In this document: piece by piece, positions 42,072 through 52,932 of the stretch
How positions within the stretch are numbered: position 1 is the first letter of the stretch
Layout of the letters: each line of letters starts with the position of its first letter
Source of the DNA: Stenogyne calaminthoides
Taxonomy: Eukaryota; Streptophyta; Magnoliopsida; Lamiales; Lamiaceae
Direction: 5' to 3'
Assembly (NCBI GenBank): GCA_037126765.1
Contig: JBBCBC010000030.1
Span: 1,474,453-1,538,452, forward strand
DNA: 64,000 bases
Notes under the pieces: model-generated
The model's database searches: none
What the model was told of the DNA's origin: nothing
What the model saw: only the letters and a program-made list of their open reading frames with translations
Translations under genes and position numbers: made by a program

Positions 42072-44362
42072 ATACAAATTTATTTCTCCAGGAATGTTGA
42101 AAAAGTACAAAGTTACCGTACCTTTTATGGACTTAGAGAAAGTTACAGGATTATTATTCAAACATGCTATTAAAAAATGTGAAAAGTTTGAATTATTATT
42201 CAAATAAACCCATTATAATATCAATTCTACTTGCGGTAACACATTTATGTTCATATTGTAACATATATAATTTTCAATATCTTATGTAAGTTACCGAAAA
42301 GACAAGTATGTGTTACTTTTTTTTTTTTAAGTAAAACATATTTATTAATTTTTACATAACACATTCTTGCTCTTATAATAACACAGACCTGGGAGCAATT
42401 TTTTCTATTTGCATTTGCACGACTCTTTTGAAAAGATTTATTTGACGAAGTTAGACCCGCGAATGATCCACGAGTTTTCAACCCATTGCTTAAATGTGTT
42501 AACATTTCCCACCCTTTGTTACTTCTACTCATTTATGGTTAGGTCTTGTATGCGTCCAGGTGCACCGTGCACTCATAGTGCATTTTATGTTATATTAATT
42601 TTCTTGTACTCTATAATGAATAATGGATATTAAGAAAATGTGTTTGAATTGTTATCTTGATTTAGGCGGTTGTATAATGAATTTGTTAATTAATTTTGAA
42701 GTGTATTTTTGTTGTAAGATATCGATAAGTAGTAAATAAAACTCATTTAGATGGAAATAATAATAAAAAAAAAACTGAACTGACTAGTCCCCGCCTAGGA
42801 AGTCCAAATCCGTCCGACTATCGATTTTGGACTTCTGCACCCTTGATTCGAAGTATAAATTAAATATTATACTGATTTTTAAATAATTATAAATCTATTT
42901 TCATATCATTTTACTCAAATTTTAAACGTAATATTTATAAAATATTTAAATTGAATGTGTACATGTATACAAAATGTTAAATATTTATATTCTATTTTTA
43001 AAAAAAATGATAACAATTAACCGCGCTATATATATAAATAATGTTATATAGCTATGCTAAAAGGATGTATGTATATTATGAAAAGTATGTTCACATTAAT
43101 TTGAGAAAATTACTAATTATTTACATTCATTAATAGGTTGTTTATTTCATTAATTATGCACTATTTAGTTATTATGTTGTCCTCCTCCTGAATTAATTGC
43201 TCACGCAATTCTGTGTATATTTTAAACTTTCTAAATTAATTTAATTAAATTAATCAAGTGGGTACTACCCTCCGGGTAAATAAAGTTTTTTCCCAACAGA
43301 AATAATTAAATTATTCTATTAATTTGTGCAATAGAGACAAAATCTGATTTATTTAGAATTTGAAAGGTAGACTGTGTTACTTATACATGACAATGATGTT
43401 CAACTATCAAACGTTGGCTGACTCACATTTTCAAGCCTCTGCTCATTGAGGTCCAGCCTATTGCCGTAAAAAACCTTCAAGGGTGTGTTTGATTTGGAAT
43501 TCATTCAGATGGATTCAATTAGACTTCACAGTTGTTCACGTGGTCACATACTAGTTTAAAATTTTCACATCCGACTTTTAAATCCGTTCCTATAAATTTG
43601 TATATATATATATATATATGCACACATATATCTATTTTTACAAAATTTAATACAATCACATTATCATTTTACTTCTAATCTTATTTTTTTTCTCCTACTT
43701 TTCTCACCTAAAATAATATAATAATAAGTGAAAGGATAAAATTCCAAAAAGTTAATAATTTAATAATTCCATGCTTGTAAATGATATCTATCGAGTGAAC
43801 AATTTAATATGGACGAAATTAATTTATGCGGGATTTGAATTCAAAATATGAGCTTAAACAAAAGACTTTGATTTAAAGAATTTTTTCTATTTAAACTTTG
43901 TTACCATCCAATATGAGCACTTACGTAGGTGCTGATGCATGGAGATTTTTTTAGAAAAATTCAATTGCTATATATGATTGATTAATCGAAATCTATTTAA
44001 TTTTCTTGCTTTTGAATGTTCTGTGCTTTTATTAGTAAAGTTAAAAACATTTTCCAAGTTCAGTCCAACATGCCAACTTAAATATTAATCCAATTCGTTG
44101 TCCCATCTCCATCAATATATAATTCAATATCTAGAAGATTGAATTAATGATCAACAATCACAGATGTCATTAAATCATGCATGTCCCAATTTCAGTCCTT
44201 AGCCGCTCCTACTATATTCCACACCTTTACGCAATTTTTTACAGTACTATAGCATAGTAAAAACCCCTTTACGCATACAATTCCACATACGTATGTTCCC
44301 TCACACTATATATATAGTAATGAAATCCATTATTCCTACTTGACACCTTCCTAAAAATAAAA
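42072..44362. other. non-coding upstream of the GST pseudogene
   Basis: No credible frames. A (TA)n microsatellite lies at about 43602-43619. A transposon-like phrase GGGTGTGTTTGATTTGGAAT near 43480 suggests a decayed MITE, but no boundaries were found. Confidence 0.5.
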
Positions 44363-45379
44363 ATGGCGAATGAGGTTGTTCTTTTAGATTCTGAATTTAG
44401 CATGTTTGGCATGAGGGCTAGAATCGCGTTAGCTGAAAAGAAGATTAAATATGAGTACAAGGAACAAGATTTGGAAAATAAAGGGTAAAATTTGCTTGAG
44501 ATGAACCCGGTTCACAAGAAAATTCCAGTTTTGATTCGCAATGGAAAACCCATTTGCGAATAGCTCATCATCGTTGAGTACATTGATGAGGCGTGGAAGG
44601 ATATATCTCCATTGATGCCTTCTGATCCGTACAAGAGAGCACAAGCTAGGTTTTGGGCTGATATTGTCGAAAAAAAGGTACGTACTAATTTTTTGTGGGA
44701 TTTCTAATTAATAATGGTGTAACATCTTTTAATATGTCGACCGTTGCAAAAGAATTAATTTAGGAATATCATAGATGAATAAAGTCATACAACTTGATGC
44801 AAAAGAAAATATATACTGTATATGCTAATCTATAGTTATAATAAAAAAATGAGCTACGGTAACTTTAATTTAATTAGCAATATATAGAATGCAAAATTCT
44901 CAGTTAGTTGTTAATTCTTGATCGATCGATGATCCGTTTGCAGGACCGGATCTTTTTTTATAAGAAAACAAATTTCATGCACGTTTTAACTAATTTGTTA
45001 CAATACTTACATTTTATTTCTAAATTTTATTCTCTAGGTAAATTATCCTTCAAAAAAAATATGTTCGACTAAAGGAGAAGAGCTAAAATTAGCGTCGAAA
45101 GAATTCATCGAGGGCCTCAAGTTGATGGAACAAGAGCTGGGTGACAAGACTTACTTTGGTGGTGACATTTTTTGTTTTGTTGACGTGGCACTAATTACAT
45201 ATTATTGCTGGTTTGAAACCTATGAAACTTTGGGTAACTTTAGCATCGAAGAGTATTGTCCTAAATTGATTGCGTGGGCAAAGAGATGCATGGAGAGAGA
45301 TAGTGTTCGCAAATCCTTGGCTGATCCTAAGAAGGTCTATGAATTTGCTATGTATTATAAGATCAAGTATGGCATTTAG
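44363..45379 (+). pseudogene. tau-class glutathione S-transferase, two in-frame stops
   Basis: Two exons as usual for tau GSTs: 44363-44677 (105 codons, donor GTACGT) and 45038-45379 (acceptor TCTCTAG). Total length about 219 residues matches the family. Exon 1 has VVLLDSEFSMFGMRARIALA with the catalytic Ser at residue 13, then NPVHKKIPVLIRNGKPICE and VEYIDEAW. Exon 2 has STKGEELKLASKEFIEGLKL, KTYFGGDIFCFVDVALITYY and CPKLIAWAKRCMERDSVRKS. The family conjugates glutathione to xenobiotics in the cytosol. TAA at codon 42 (44486-44488) and TAG at codon 67 (44561-44563, exactly the glutathione-binding Ser of the ES motif) inactivate it. The rest is well kept, so loss is recent. Confidence 0.95.
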
Positions 45380-46122
45380 TAGTATATACGGTATAATTAT
45401 CGATATTTGCGATTATTTAAGAATAAATTAAGACGCTTGTAGTCGACAGTTTATTGTATTCTATCTTTAGTTGAAGTGAAGATAGGTAAAAATGTCAATT
45501 TTAAAATTGTAATACTCTTTTTTGTCCTAAGATTTTTTCATCTCACAATTGTGTCATTTTATGACTATTCTACCCCTACCCCTTAATCTCATCTCAATCC
45601 CACCACAATTTACAGCATTAAACAAGACATGGTCCCAACCCGACCCGGTCCTACCTAATCCAACCTGACCGACCCGGCCGAACTCAGCCCGACCTGAACC
45701 CGAACCCATACCACCCCGAACCCGGCCCAGCCCAAACCTGACCTGACCCGACCCCAACCCAGCCCTAAATGGTTCATGGTTCAGAGTTCGGGTTCATGAT
45801 TCAGGGTTTAGGGTTCAAGATTTTGTTTGGATGGAATACAATTAATGATGGAATGGGATAAGGATGGGATAGATATGAGATTAAGGAGGGGATAGAATTG
45901 TAAAAAAATAGCATATTTGTCGGTGTAAAAAGTCTTAGGGCAAAAAAGAATTGAGCAAGTTGAAAAAGGACAAGAAAGAGTTTGTCCCGTTAGTTGAATG
46001 TTACTTACTCTAAAATAAATTTGTTTTTGATGAAGTCAATGCAATTCATATTGTGCTTTTTCAACTGGTACGGTTCAGAAAGCCAACTAATAATACTCTT
46101 CGGTTTGTATGTGGTTAAATGG
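45380..46122. other. non-coding; CCCGACC-rich repeat
   Basis: At 45630-45800 a degenerate repeat of ACCCGACC/AACCCGAACCC words is followed by ATGGTTCATGGTTCAG; a similar composition occurs at 40312-40385. The minus-strand Gly/Arg-rich frame over it is low complexity, not a gene. Confidence 0.6.
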
Positions 46123-46131
46123 ATCTGTTTT

Positions 46132-46869
46132 GGGTCCGGTTATTAACACCCACGGAATTAATAGATACACCCACATAATAAGTAAACTACCAAATATACC
46201 CCTATTTCTCATAAAACCCCAACTCCTCCTCTTGTTCAATTTTTACCGGCTCTGTAAATTAATCCCAGAAGACCGGCCTCCGCGCTCCGCCCAGCGCCGC
46301 CCCTCACACCGCACCTTTTCCCATCTTTTTCATCTTATTGCAGGTATTCTCCATTTCCTCTTATTGCAAGTATTATTTTTCCATCTTTTTCCAAACACTG
46401 TCTCAAATCTCATCATAGAAAATGATAATTACAGTTAAAAATGCTCCTCAAAATTACTATACCATGCACCCAAAATCTATACTCAAATAAATAAAATAAA
46501 AAACCCAAAATAACAAAACTAATTTTCACGAAGAAAAATTTAGGCGTTGTTCAATTTTTTTTGTTTTTAATGTTAAAACTTAAAATTTTAGTTTAAAAGG
46601 TTGGGATAAACACCAGAGACTAGATTCAGGCGGTAGTGACGAAGAGACAGTGGTTGTGCGGGGAGGCTGCGGTGGTGGTTGGCTGCGCGTGGAGGAGGGC
46701 AGGATGGAGCGGAGGGGGAACGGCGGTGCCATCACTGGGTTGCTGCAATCTGAGGAAAAAATCGCTGGAATAAACTGAAAAACAGTAACGTGAAGAAAAT
46801 GGTATATTTGGTAGAAAATAATAGTTGTGGGCGTATCTATTAATTCAGGGGGTGCGAATAACCGGACCC
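46132..46869. mobile_element. Mutator-type MITE with about 65-bp inverted ends
   Basis: 738 bp flanked by the 9-bp duplication ATCTGTTTT (46123-46131 and 46870-46878). Inverted ends start GGGTCCGGTTATT on both strands and continue GAATTAATAGATAC and ACCAAATATA. The interior has two GC-rich patches (46270-46320 and 46620-46740), unlike the AT-rich surroundings, which could be captured host sequence as in Pack-MULEs. No frame is recognisable. Confidence 0.93.
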
Positions 46870-46884
46870 ATCTGTTTTAGTCAA

Positions 46885-47335
46885 GTGTTGAGCCCATTAG
46901 TTCTAAATTGGGCCCAACTAACAAGCTAAGCCCATTCCATGCTAAATAGAAGAAAGGCCCGAAAACTTGATGGTTTCAGAATCCGTTTCACGCAAGCAAT
47001 GCCATTCCATTGGCGCATAGATCATTGGCAATTCTGTTAGTTTGTTAGCAGCTTCGCGATTAGAATCATTCATTCAATTATCTCGATAGATTAGTTACAG
47101 AGTGCAAAATTCAGTTTTGAGATTGGGAGTTCATAGAGAGAGGAAGAACTTGGATTCAATCTTGAGAGATTGAGTGATTTGTATATGGTGTAATCGTCGG
47201 TTGAGTTAGTGAAATCTCTGATCCGTAGACATAGATCTTTAGATCAAACCACGTAAAATCCTGTGTTTGTTCTTCATTGTTTGTTTGTTTCTTGCTGCAA
47301 ATATTCCATTTCACAGACTAAGTATTAGTTGGCTT
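46885..47335 (+). repeat. possible Copia LTR 3' end remnant
   Basis: The text GAAATCTCTGATCCGTAGAC, AACCACGTAAAATCCTGTG and TTCTTCATTGTTTG has the style of the R-U5 end of plant Copia LTRs. No second LTR, primer-binding site or target duplication is present. Confidence 0.35.
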
Positions 47336-47337
47336 AG

Positions 47338-47450
47338 ATTGTCTATTCACTATTTGACTCGTTATAAATTGACTTTTAAGGAGGTGCAGTAAAGATGAGG
47401 GGTAAAACTATCATACCCCACCTTTAAAATCTCTTTATCATTTTAAATAT
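47338..47450. mobile_element. partial Stowaway-type MITE
   Basis: TTAGATTGTCTATTCACTAT, AATTGACTTTTAAGGAGGTG and ATACCCCACCTTTAAAA match the complete copy at 47956-48111. The left end and the right terminal inverted repeat are missing. Confidence 0.8.
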
Positions 47451-47549
47451 TACTCCATCTGTTCTAATTTTGATTGTCCACTTTCCGTAAATAGCCGTTC
47501 TAATTTTGTTTGACCATTTCCTAAAAAGGAAATAAAGCAACTTTCAGTA

Positions 47550-47950
47550 TTTTTTTTTTTGGTCAGCCAAGAAAACTTCTATTAAAAAATAAAGTAGGGT
47601 ATAAGATATACTCCTTACAGAATATCAGTAGCAATTCGTATCAACAGCCTAGCAGTGACCTAGGTTGAACCAGCCAATCTTTAAAAGAGTAATTACAGAG
47701 GTTTGAAAAATTAATAGAACACCAGATCCAAAGTCTTCCTTTGATTTCCTCAACTATTTTTCCCGCCTTGAAACTCTTGTCTTCAAACACTAATTCATTT
47801 CGCTCTTTCCAAATCAGCCACACCACACAAATCCACAAACAAATGACAATCTTGCTCCCCTTCTTTCCGGGTAACATACCCAACATCGCCATAAAGTGAT
47901 CATGGGTTTTGTTAGGTAATGCCACCGACAATATTATTTCGCTGGTGAAA
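47550..47950 (-). pseudogene. LINE 3' end fragment
   Basis: On the minus strand the frame 47641-47931 has KIVICLWICVVWLIWKERNE and LVFEDKSFKAGKIVEEIKGR, the C-terminal region after zf-RVT in plant L1 LINEs, and then a short 3' untranslated stretch ending in a run of 11 A (T on the plus strand, 47550-47560). It is truncated at 5' and lies between two Stowaway-like sequences. Confidence 0.85.
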
Positions 47951-47955
47951 TAGTA

Positions 47956-48111
47956 CTCCCCCCTCCTGTCTTAGATTGTCTATTCACTATTTGACTCGTG
48001 ATAAATTGACTTTTAAGGAGGTGCAGTATAGATGAGGGGTAGGACTACCATACCCCACCTTTAAAACACGAGTTAAACAGTGAATGAACAATCTAAAACA
48101 GGATGGGGGAG
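47956..48111. mobile_element. complete Stowaway-type MITE
   Basis: 156 bp with inverted ends CTCCCCCCTCCTGTCTTAGA and (opposite strand) CTCCCCCATCCTGTTTTAGA, flanked by TA on both sides (47954-47955, 48112-48113), as expected for Tc1/Mariner-related Stowaway elements. It can fold almost end to end. Confidence 0.93.
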
Positions 48112-48113
48112 TA

Positions 48114-49190
48114 TTAGTTAAGTTGGCAAGCGATACCATGTTTAATGAAGTTTATAGTTTCTCACATAATTAATAATTAATGCATAGGATTATATTAGTA
48201 AATTAATTAAGAATATTACTCTATATAAAAAAAACCTATATATTTAAAACATTTATATAAAAAAAAAAGCCAAGCTGATCCTAAGAGTGTAGAAAATATT
48301 CCAAGCCCATTTAAAGCGGTTTGGGCCCCCAATTGAGAAGAATCAATTGGCTATAACTAAAACTCTCCAATTAAAAATTCTCATATTCGGTTATTCCTAC
48401 GACGCGTGTAGTTAATTAATTAATTAATTGATGCCTTAATGTAATGATAAAAAGTCTACACAGTTAACACATTTTTTTTATTTATCAGTAACAAAATTTT
48501 TAATACTCCCTCCATTTATCAATCTTATGCTTAGTTGACTTTTACACGTATTTTTGTGAGCGAGTTTTGTATTAGTAATTAAAATGATAAAATGATTTTT
48601 AAGGAGGGGTTTGATAGATGAGAAAATATAAATATAATTATCTATGAAAATAAAAATTGCCTAGAAAATTATTTTTTTTAGGTAAGTTTACCTACGAAAA
48701 TTACAAATGTACAGACACTATGTTCATATGTAATTTTTTTATCTACAAAAATTAATCTAAAAATTAATAGGCAAGTTGTAGGTAATCCTTACAAATTAAA
48801 GATCAAATATTATTTTTGTTGAAAAATTCCGTAGTCATTTGAAAATTTCGTTGACAATTTTTTATTTTCTTGTAGTGGCTCTTGGAAAAGACAAATAGAA
48901 GGTTAATGATGTGAATCGAAATCTAATGTTTTGTTGTTTGATTGGGCACAAACTAAGTTAATGGATATACATTACAACATATATAAAAAAAATTGTTAAT
49001 ATTTTGTAGAAAACATTAAGAGTAGGACTGTTTACAAGTACAAGTACTATTCCATGTGCCGCAACTGACGTTATTAATATAGTTTGTACAAGTCTAGTAA
49101 GCTCGATAGTACAATTTGGGGAAAAAAATCAATTTTTTTTCCAATCAAAATAAACTGGTCCAACACTCTTATCATCAAAAAAATTTCTAG
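48114..49190. other. non-coding; one partial Stowaway-like end
   Basis: TACTCCCTCCATTTATCAA at about 48504 resembles a Stowaway end, followed by GATTTTTAAGGAGGGG at about 48595. The rest has no recognisable content. Confidence 0.45.
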
Positions 49191-49196
49191 CAGAGG

Positions 49197-49448
49197 CAGT
49201 GGCGGATCCAGGAATGATAGTTTGCGGGGGCGAAAGTATATTAAACTCATATTTTAAGTCTAACTAATATGTATCAACACTTAAATATTGATGTAACTAT
49301 AAATGTATACACATATAAATCTAAACAAGAAGGAAAAACACACATATTAATATAATTTTATACATGTGAACATATATACATACATAGGACTCAAAACTCT
49401 AGGGGGTGCAGCGGCCCCCACTTGCCCCCCCTAGATCCGCCGTTGTGC
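49197..49448. mobile_element. short element with GGCGGATC inverted ends
   Basis: Starts CAGTGGCGGATCCAGG and ends CTAGATCCGCCGTTG, giving inverted ends CAnnGGCGGATCnAGG. The interior is AT-rich with GGGGGTGCAGC near the right end. A MITE of unknown superfamily; no target duplication was seen. Confidence 0.6.
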
Positions 49449-49884
49449 ACATGATCACTCGATAGTAATAATGGTGTACGGTGAAAATAATTTATAAGTA
49501 AACAATTTCTAAGTAATGTATAATTAAAAGATCAGAAAATAATTTTCACGTAAACAATGTTTCTTTTAAGTAAAGGGGACAATAACAAGTAAAGACAACT
49601 AAGTTTACTAACCTGGAGAGAAACTAAATGACGAACAGAGAAGAAATTAATGATAAAAATAAAAGTTTGAACAAGAAAGCAAAGTTCTATCGTAATTGGT
49701 CTCAAAATATGAATGGAAATTTGAAAAACTAGTATTCTGTGAAGTATAGTATAATGTCTTATGTAAATAATAATATGGAAGGAAAGCGAGAGCATTAAAC
49801 AAATTAACAATTAACTAAAACAAGAAAAAAAAAATTCTAGATTAAAGACTAGTTATTTATCACAATAGTACTAAATTAAACTAA

Positions 49885-50265
49885 TCCCCGGCAACGGCGC
49901 CAAAAACTTGTTCACTATATTTTTAACCTAGTTTATTCTGCAAGTGTACGACGACATAGTAAATTATAGTGTGTAGTGAGCACGAGTATCGTATCCACGA
50001 GGATTAACTCTAGTATCTATTACGATTTTAATAACCTATTTTAATCTAGAAAATCAATAATTTGGATGGTGGAATTTGTTTAACAAAGAAAATTAAAATA
50101 ACTAAGTAATCAAATAAATTAATAGCAAGTAGCGAAAATCAACGTTTTTAGAATAACCAAATAAGATAAAGTGGATCCTAGGACTTACGATTTCAATTAA
50201 GATCAAATTCACATACGAATCAATTCAATCAAGACTGCAGAGAAGACGAACAACGTTCCACGAAC
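49885..50265 (-). mobile_element. Gypsy LTR fragment with tRNA-Asp primer-binding site
   Basis: TCCCCGGCAACGGCGCCA at 49885-49902 is, on the minus strand, an 18-base complement of the tRNA-Asp 3' end, the primer used by Athila/Tat-type Gypsy elements. Six bases further right an LTR end begins at TGTTCACT (49909). The LTR extends right with TCGTATCCACGAGGATTAAC, and fades before the A3 LTR at about 50270. No gag or pol is visible to the left, so only a fragment remains. Confidence 0.7.
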
Positions 50266-50269
50266 AAAC

Positions 50270-51783
50270 TCAAAGTCCTTCTCAAAATATTCACATGTCC
50301 TTGTTCAATAATCCGGTGGAAGGATGCTCACGAACAATTAACAAAAGGGAAAAATAAAATTATGTTGCACCACCTTTGTGGATTTCTAATTTTTCTAACA
50401 GATGGAATTATGTTGGGGATGAAAAATTCATCCCCTATTTATAAAGACAGAGGGGGACGAAAATTTAGGGCTTTATTGGCTTTTGGGAATTTTCCCTGTA
50501 TCTTCTTCAAGATACAATTTTGAATATATCCCATATATTCTATTTCCCAGAATAAATGCCAACAAAATCTTCTCCTCTATTTTTACAAACAATTTTCGAA
50601 AATTTCTCATTAATGAAAAGAAATAAGATCTTTGACTTTTCTTGAATTTATGGGATAATCTTGTATTCCAAGAATACATATCTTTTTCCATAAAATCTTT
50701 CAAAGAAAAACAAGAAATTTTTTTCTCTCTCTTCCTTTAATATTCTCGAAAAAAAATGAAAAATTAAGCAACAATAATTACCAGAAAGAACTCCAAGCCA
50801 AGCCTTAGCCTTTATTTTATTTTAATCACGGGGGTTATTGAACTTTATCTTTGGGCTACTTGACGGGCCTTTAGGAGAATTAAGATTTGATCTTCCAATG
50901 GACCTTGAATTATCAATATTGAACCACAATATTATTCAAGCCCATTAATATTAATTAATTCCATTATATAAATAATATTGTACTATCCATCTTAACTCAT
51001 ATTACTGTAATATGACTCCCGATTATTATTTCCCGTGTTTAAGATTATCTAGTCCATTATTTAATTCAAGCCACTGAAACTTTATATTAATTAATATCTT
51101 TTTCCTTGGAGTAAGAACAACTCAACATTATTATCCATACCGGAAACTAATTCCACTTGCAAGATTTGGTATGATAAAACTTCTGAGTCCACCAAGGGGA
51201 CAAATCACGCAATACGTACTTACACACGATTCTCCGTATTAAATCTTAGCAATCGTCATGTAACTAATAATATTGTCCAAGATACAAAGTATTGAATCAT
51301 ATTGATTCTCTACTCAACATAAGTCAAAGCATTAATTTTAATTTCGCACGGTTCTATTTAAGGGACGGAGATTAAGTAATAACGAACCACTGAGGTCTAA
51401 TTCTTCTATTTTCAGTACTGAAGAATTTATCCTCGTTGTAGGTCCTATTCAGCGCATCATAATGCACTAGTGTAATCTCTTGGTCAAGACAAACCAATCT
51501 GAGCCTTATACTTCAACCTTTCACAATGGATTGTTCATTTCCATCTAGGTTGTGAATTTGTACTTATTTACAAGGAACTGTTAATGTGATCTTCTGTGAT
51601 ATGGTATCACCATATTAACTATAATGTAACACGTACTATTTATTGAACATGTATGCAGTAAATATATATAACATTCATTCATATTTAAAGCAACATGTGC
51701 TAAATAATTTAATTTCAGTAAAAAAATAGAAATTCAGTTTGGTTATACAAAGTAAAAGCATATTTTCCAGTATAACCCTAACA
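50270..51783 (-). repeat. A3 3' LTR, truncated at its outer end
   Basis: Matches the family A LTR from the phrase AATCCGGTGGAAGG onward (50310) with somewhat weaker similarity back to about 50270. It ends CCTAACA at 51783. The TGTTGGG end and first approximately 250 bp are absent. Confidence 0.85.
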
Positions 51784-52932
51784 ATCTCCCAATTATACTC
51801 AAAGTCTGCTTTTAAGTATTCTACAACATGTCTCATGTTCTACGTGACATCTAATGTCACCTACATGAACCTAATAACTTTCTCCCACTTTATACTCAAA
51901 GCAGATTGGCAACACTCTTGACACCCATTCCTTCCACATGTCTCTCGAATGTATTCTGAGGCAGACCCTTTGTGAATGGATCTGCTAGGTTGTCTTTGGA
52001 CGCGATCTTTGCCACCTCTATATCTTCTCTCTTAACGATTTCTAGTATAAGATGGTACTTTCTTTCAATGTGTTTGCTGGCCTTGTGGGCTCGTGGTTCC
52101 CTTGAATTTACAACTGCTCCGGCATTATCACAGTAAACCGTGATGGTGTTGGGCAAATCCAGAACTACGTCCAAGTCCACTAAGAAGTTCTTATGTCAAA
52201 CCACTTCTTTCGCCGATTCACAAGCAGCTACATATTCGGCTTCCATGGTAGAATCTGTGATGCATTTCTGCTTAACGCTTCTCCATGTCATGTCTCCTCA
52301 TCTCATGCAAAACACACTACCCGAGGTAGATTTTATGGAATCTAAGTTTGATTGGAAATCCGAGTCCGTGTAACCGATGGGGATTAGACTGTCTGATTAA
52401 TAAACCAACATTCTATCTCGAGTTCTTTTCAGATACTTCAAAATGTTTTTAACTGCAGTCCAATGCTCTTTCCCTGGGTTACTCTGATATCTCGCTACCA
52501 TGCCAACGTCAAAGCAGATATCTGGCCTCGTGCACAGCATTGCATACATAAGGTTTCCGACAGCCGAAGCATAAGGAATGCCTTTCATGTCATCTATCTC
52601 TTTTTGTGTCTTAGGGCACATTTTCTTGGATAGATGGATTCCATGCCTGAAAGGTACAAAACCTTTCTTGGAATCTTGCATGTTGAATAGCTTCAAAATA
52701 GTGTCTATGTATGAAGCTTGCGACAAGCCTATCATTCTTTTCTTACGATCTCGAGTGATCTTGATCCCAAGTATGTGACCGGCTTCTCCCAAGTCCTTCA
52801 TATCAAACTGTTTTGACAGTCATGCCCTCACGTCTGACAACACCTTTACATCATTCCCGATGAGTAGGATAGCGTCTACGTATAGTACTAAGAATACCAA
52901 GGCAGTTCCGACACACTTTCTGTACACACAAC
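51784..52932 (-). pseudogene. A3 RNase H and C-terminal reverse transcriptase
   Basis: 51896-52180 gives VYCDNAGAVVNSREPRAHKA, SKHIERKYHLILEIVKREDI and NTFERHVEGMGVKSV. 52397-52801 gives MKDLGEAGHILGIKITRDRK, YASAVGNLMYAMLCTRPDIC and NPGKEHWTAVKNILKYLKRT. At 52820-52822 a stop replaces Trp in the RAWLSKQF motif. The catalytic motif at about 52875-52890 reads YVDA, not YVDD, so this copy could not polymerise even if the frame were open. A4 interrupts just beyond. Confidence 0.92.

Noticed and set aside
42251..42633. Overlapping 93- and 74-codon frames at 42.3-42.6 kb
   Set aside because: Opposite-strand overlap, AT-rich Lys/Asn-rich tails, no recognisable motif.
45554..45757. Gly/Arg-rich 67-codon minus-strand frame
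   Set aside because: Encoded by a CCCGACC-type low-complexity repeat that also occurs at 40.3 kb.
49885..49902. tRNA gene
   Set aside because: Only the last 18 bases of tRNA-Asp match, as expected for a primer-binding site; no cloverleaf.
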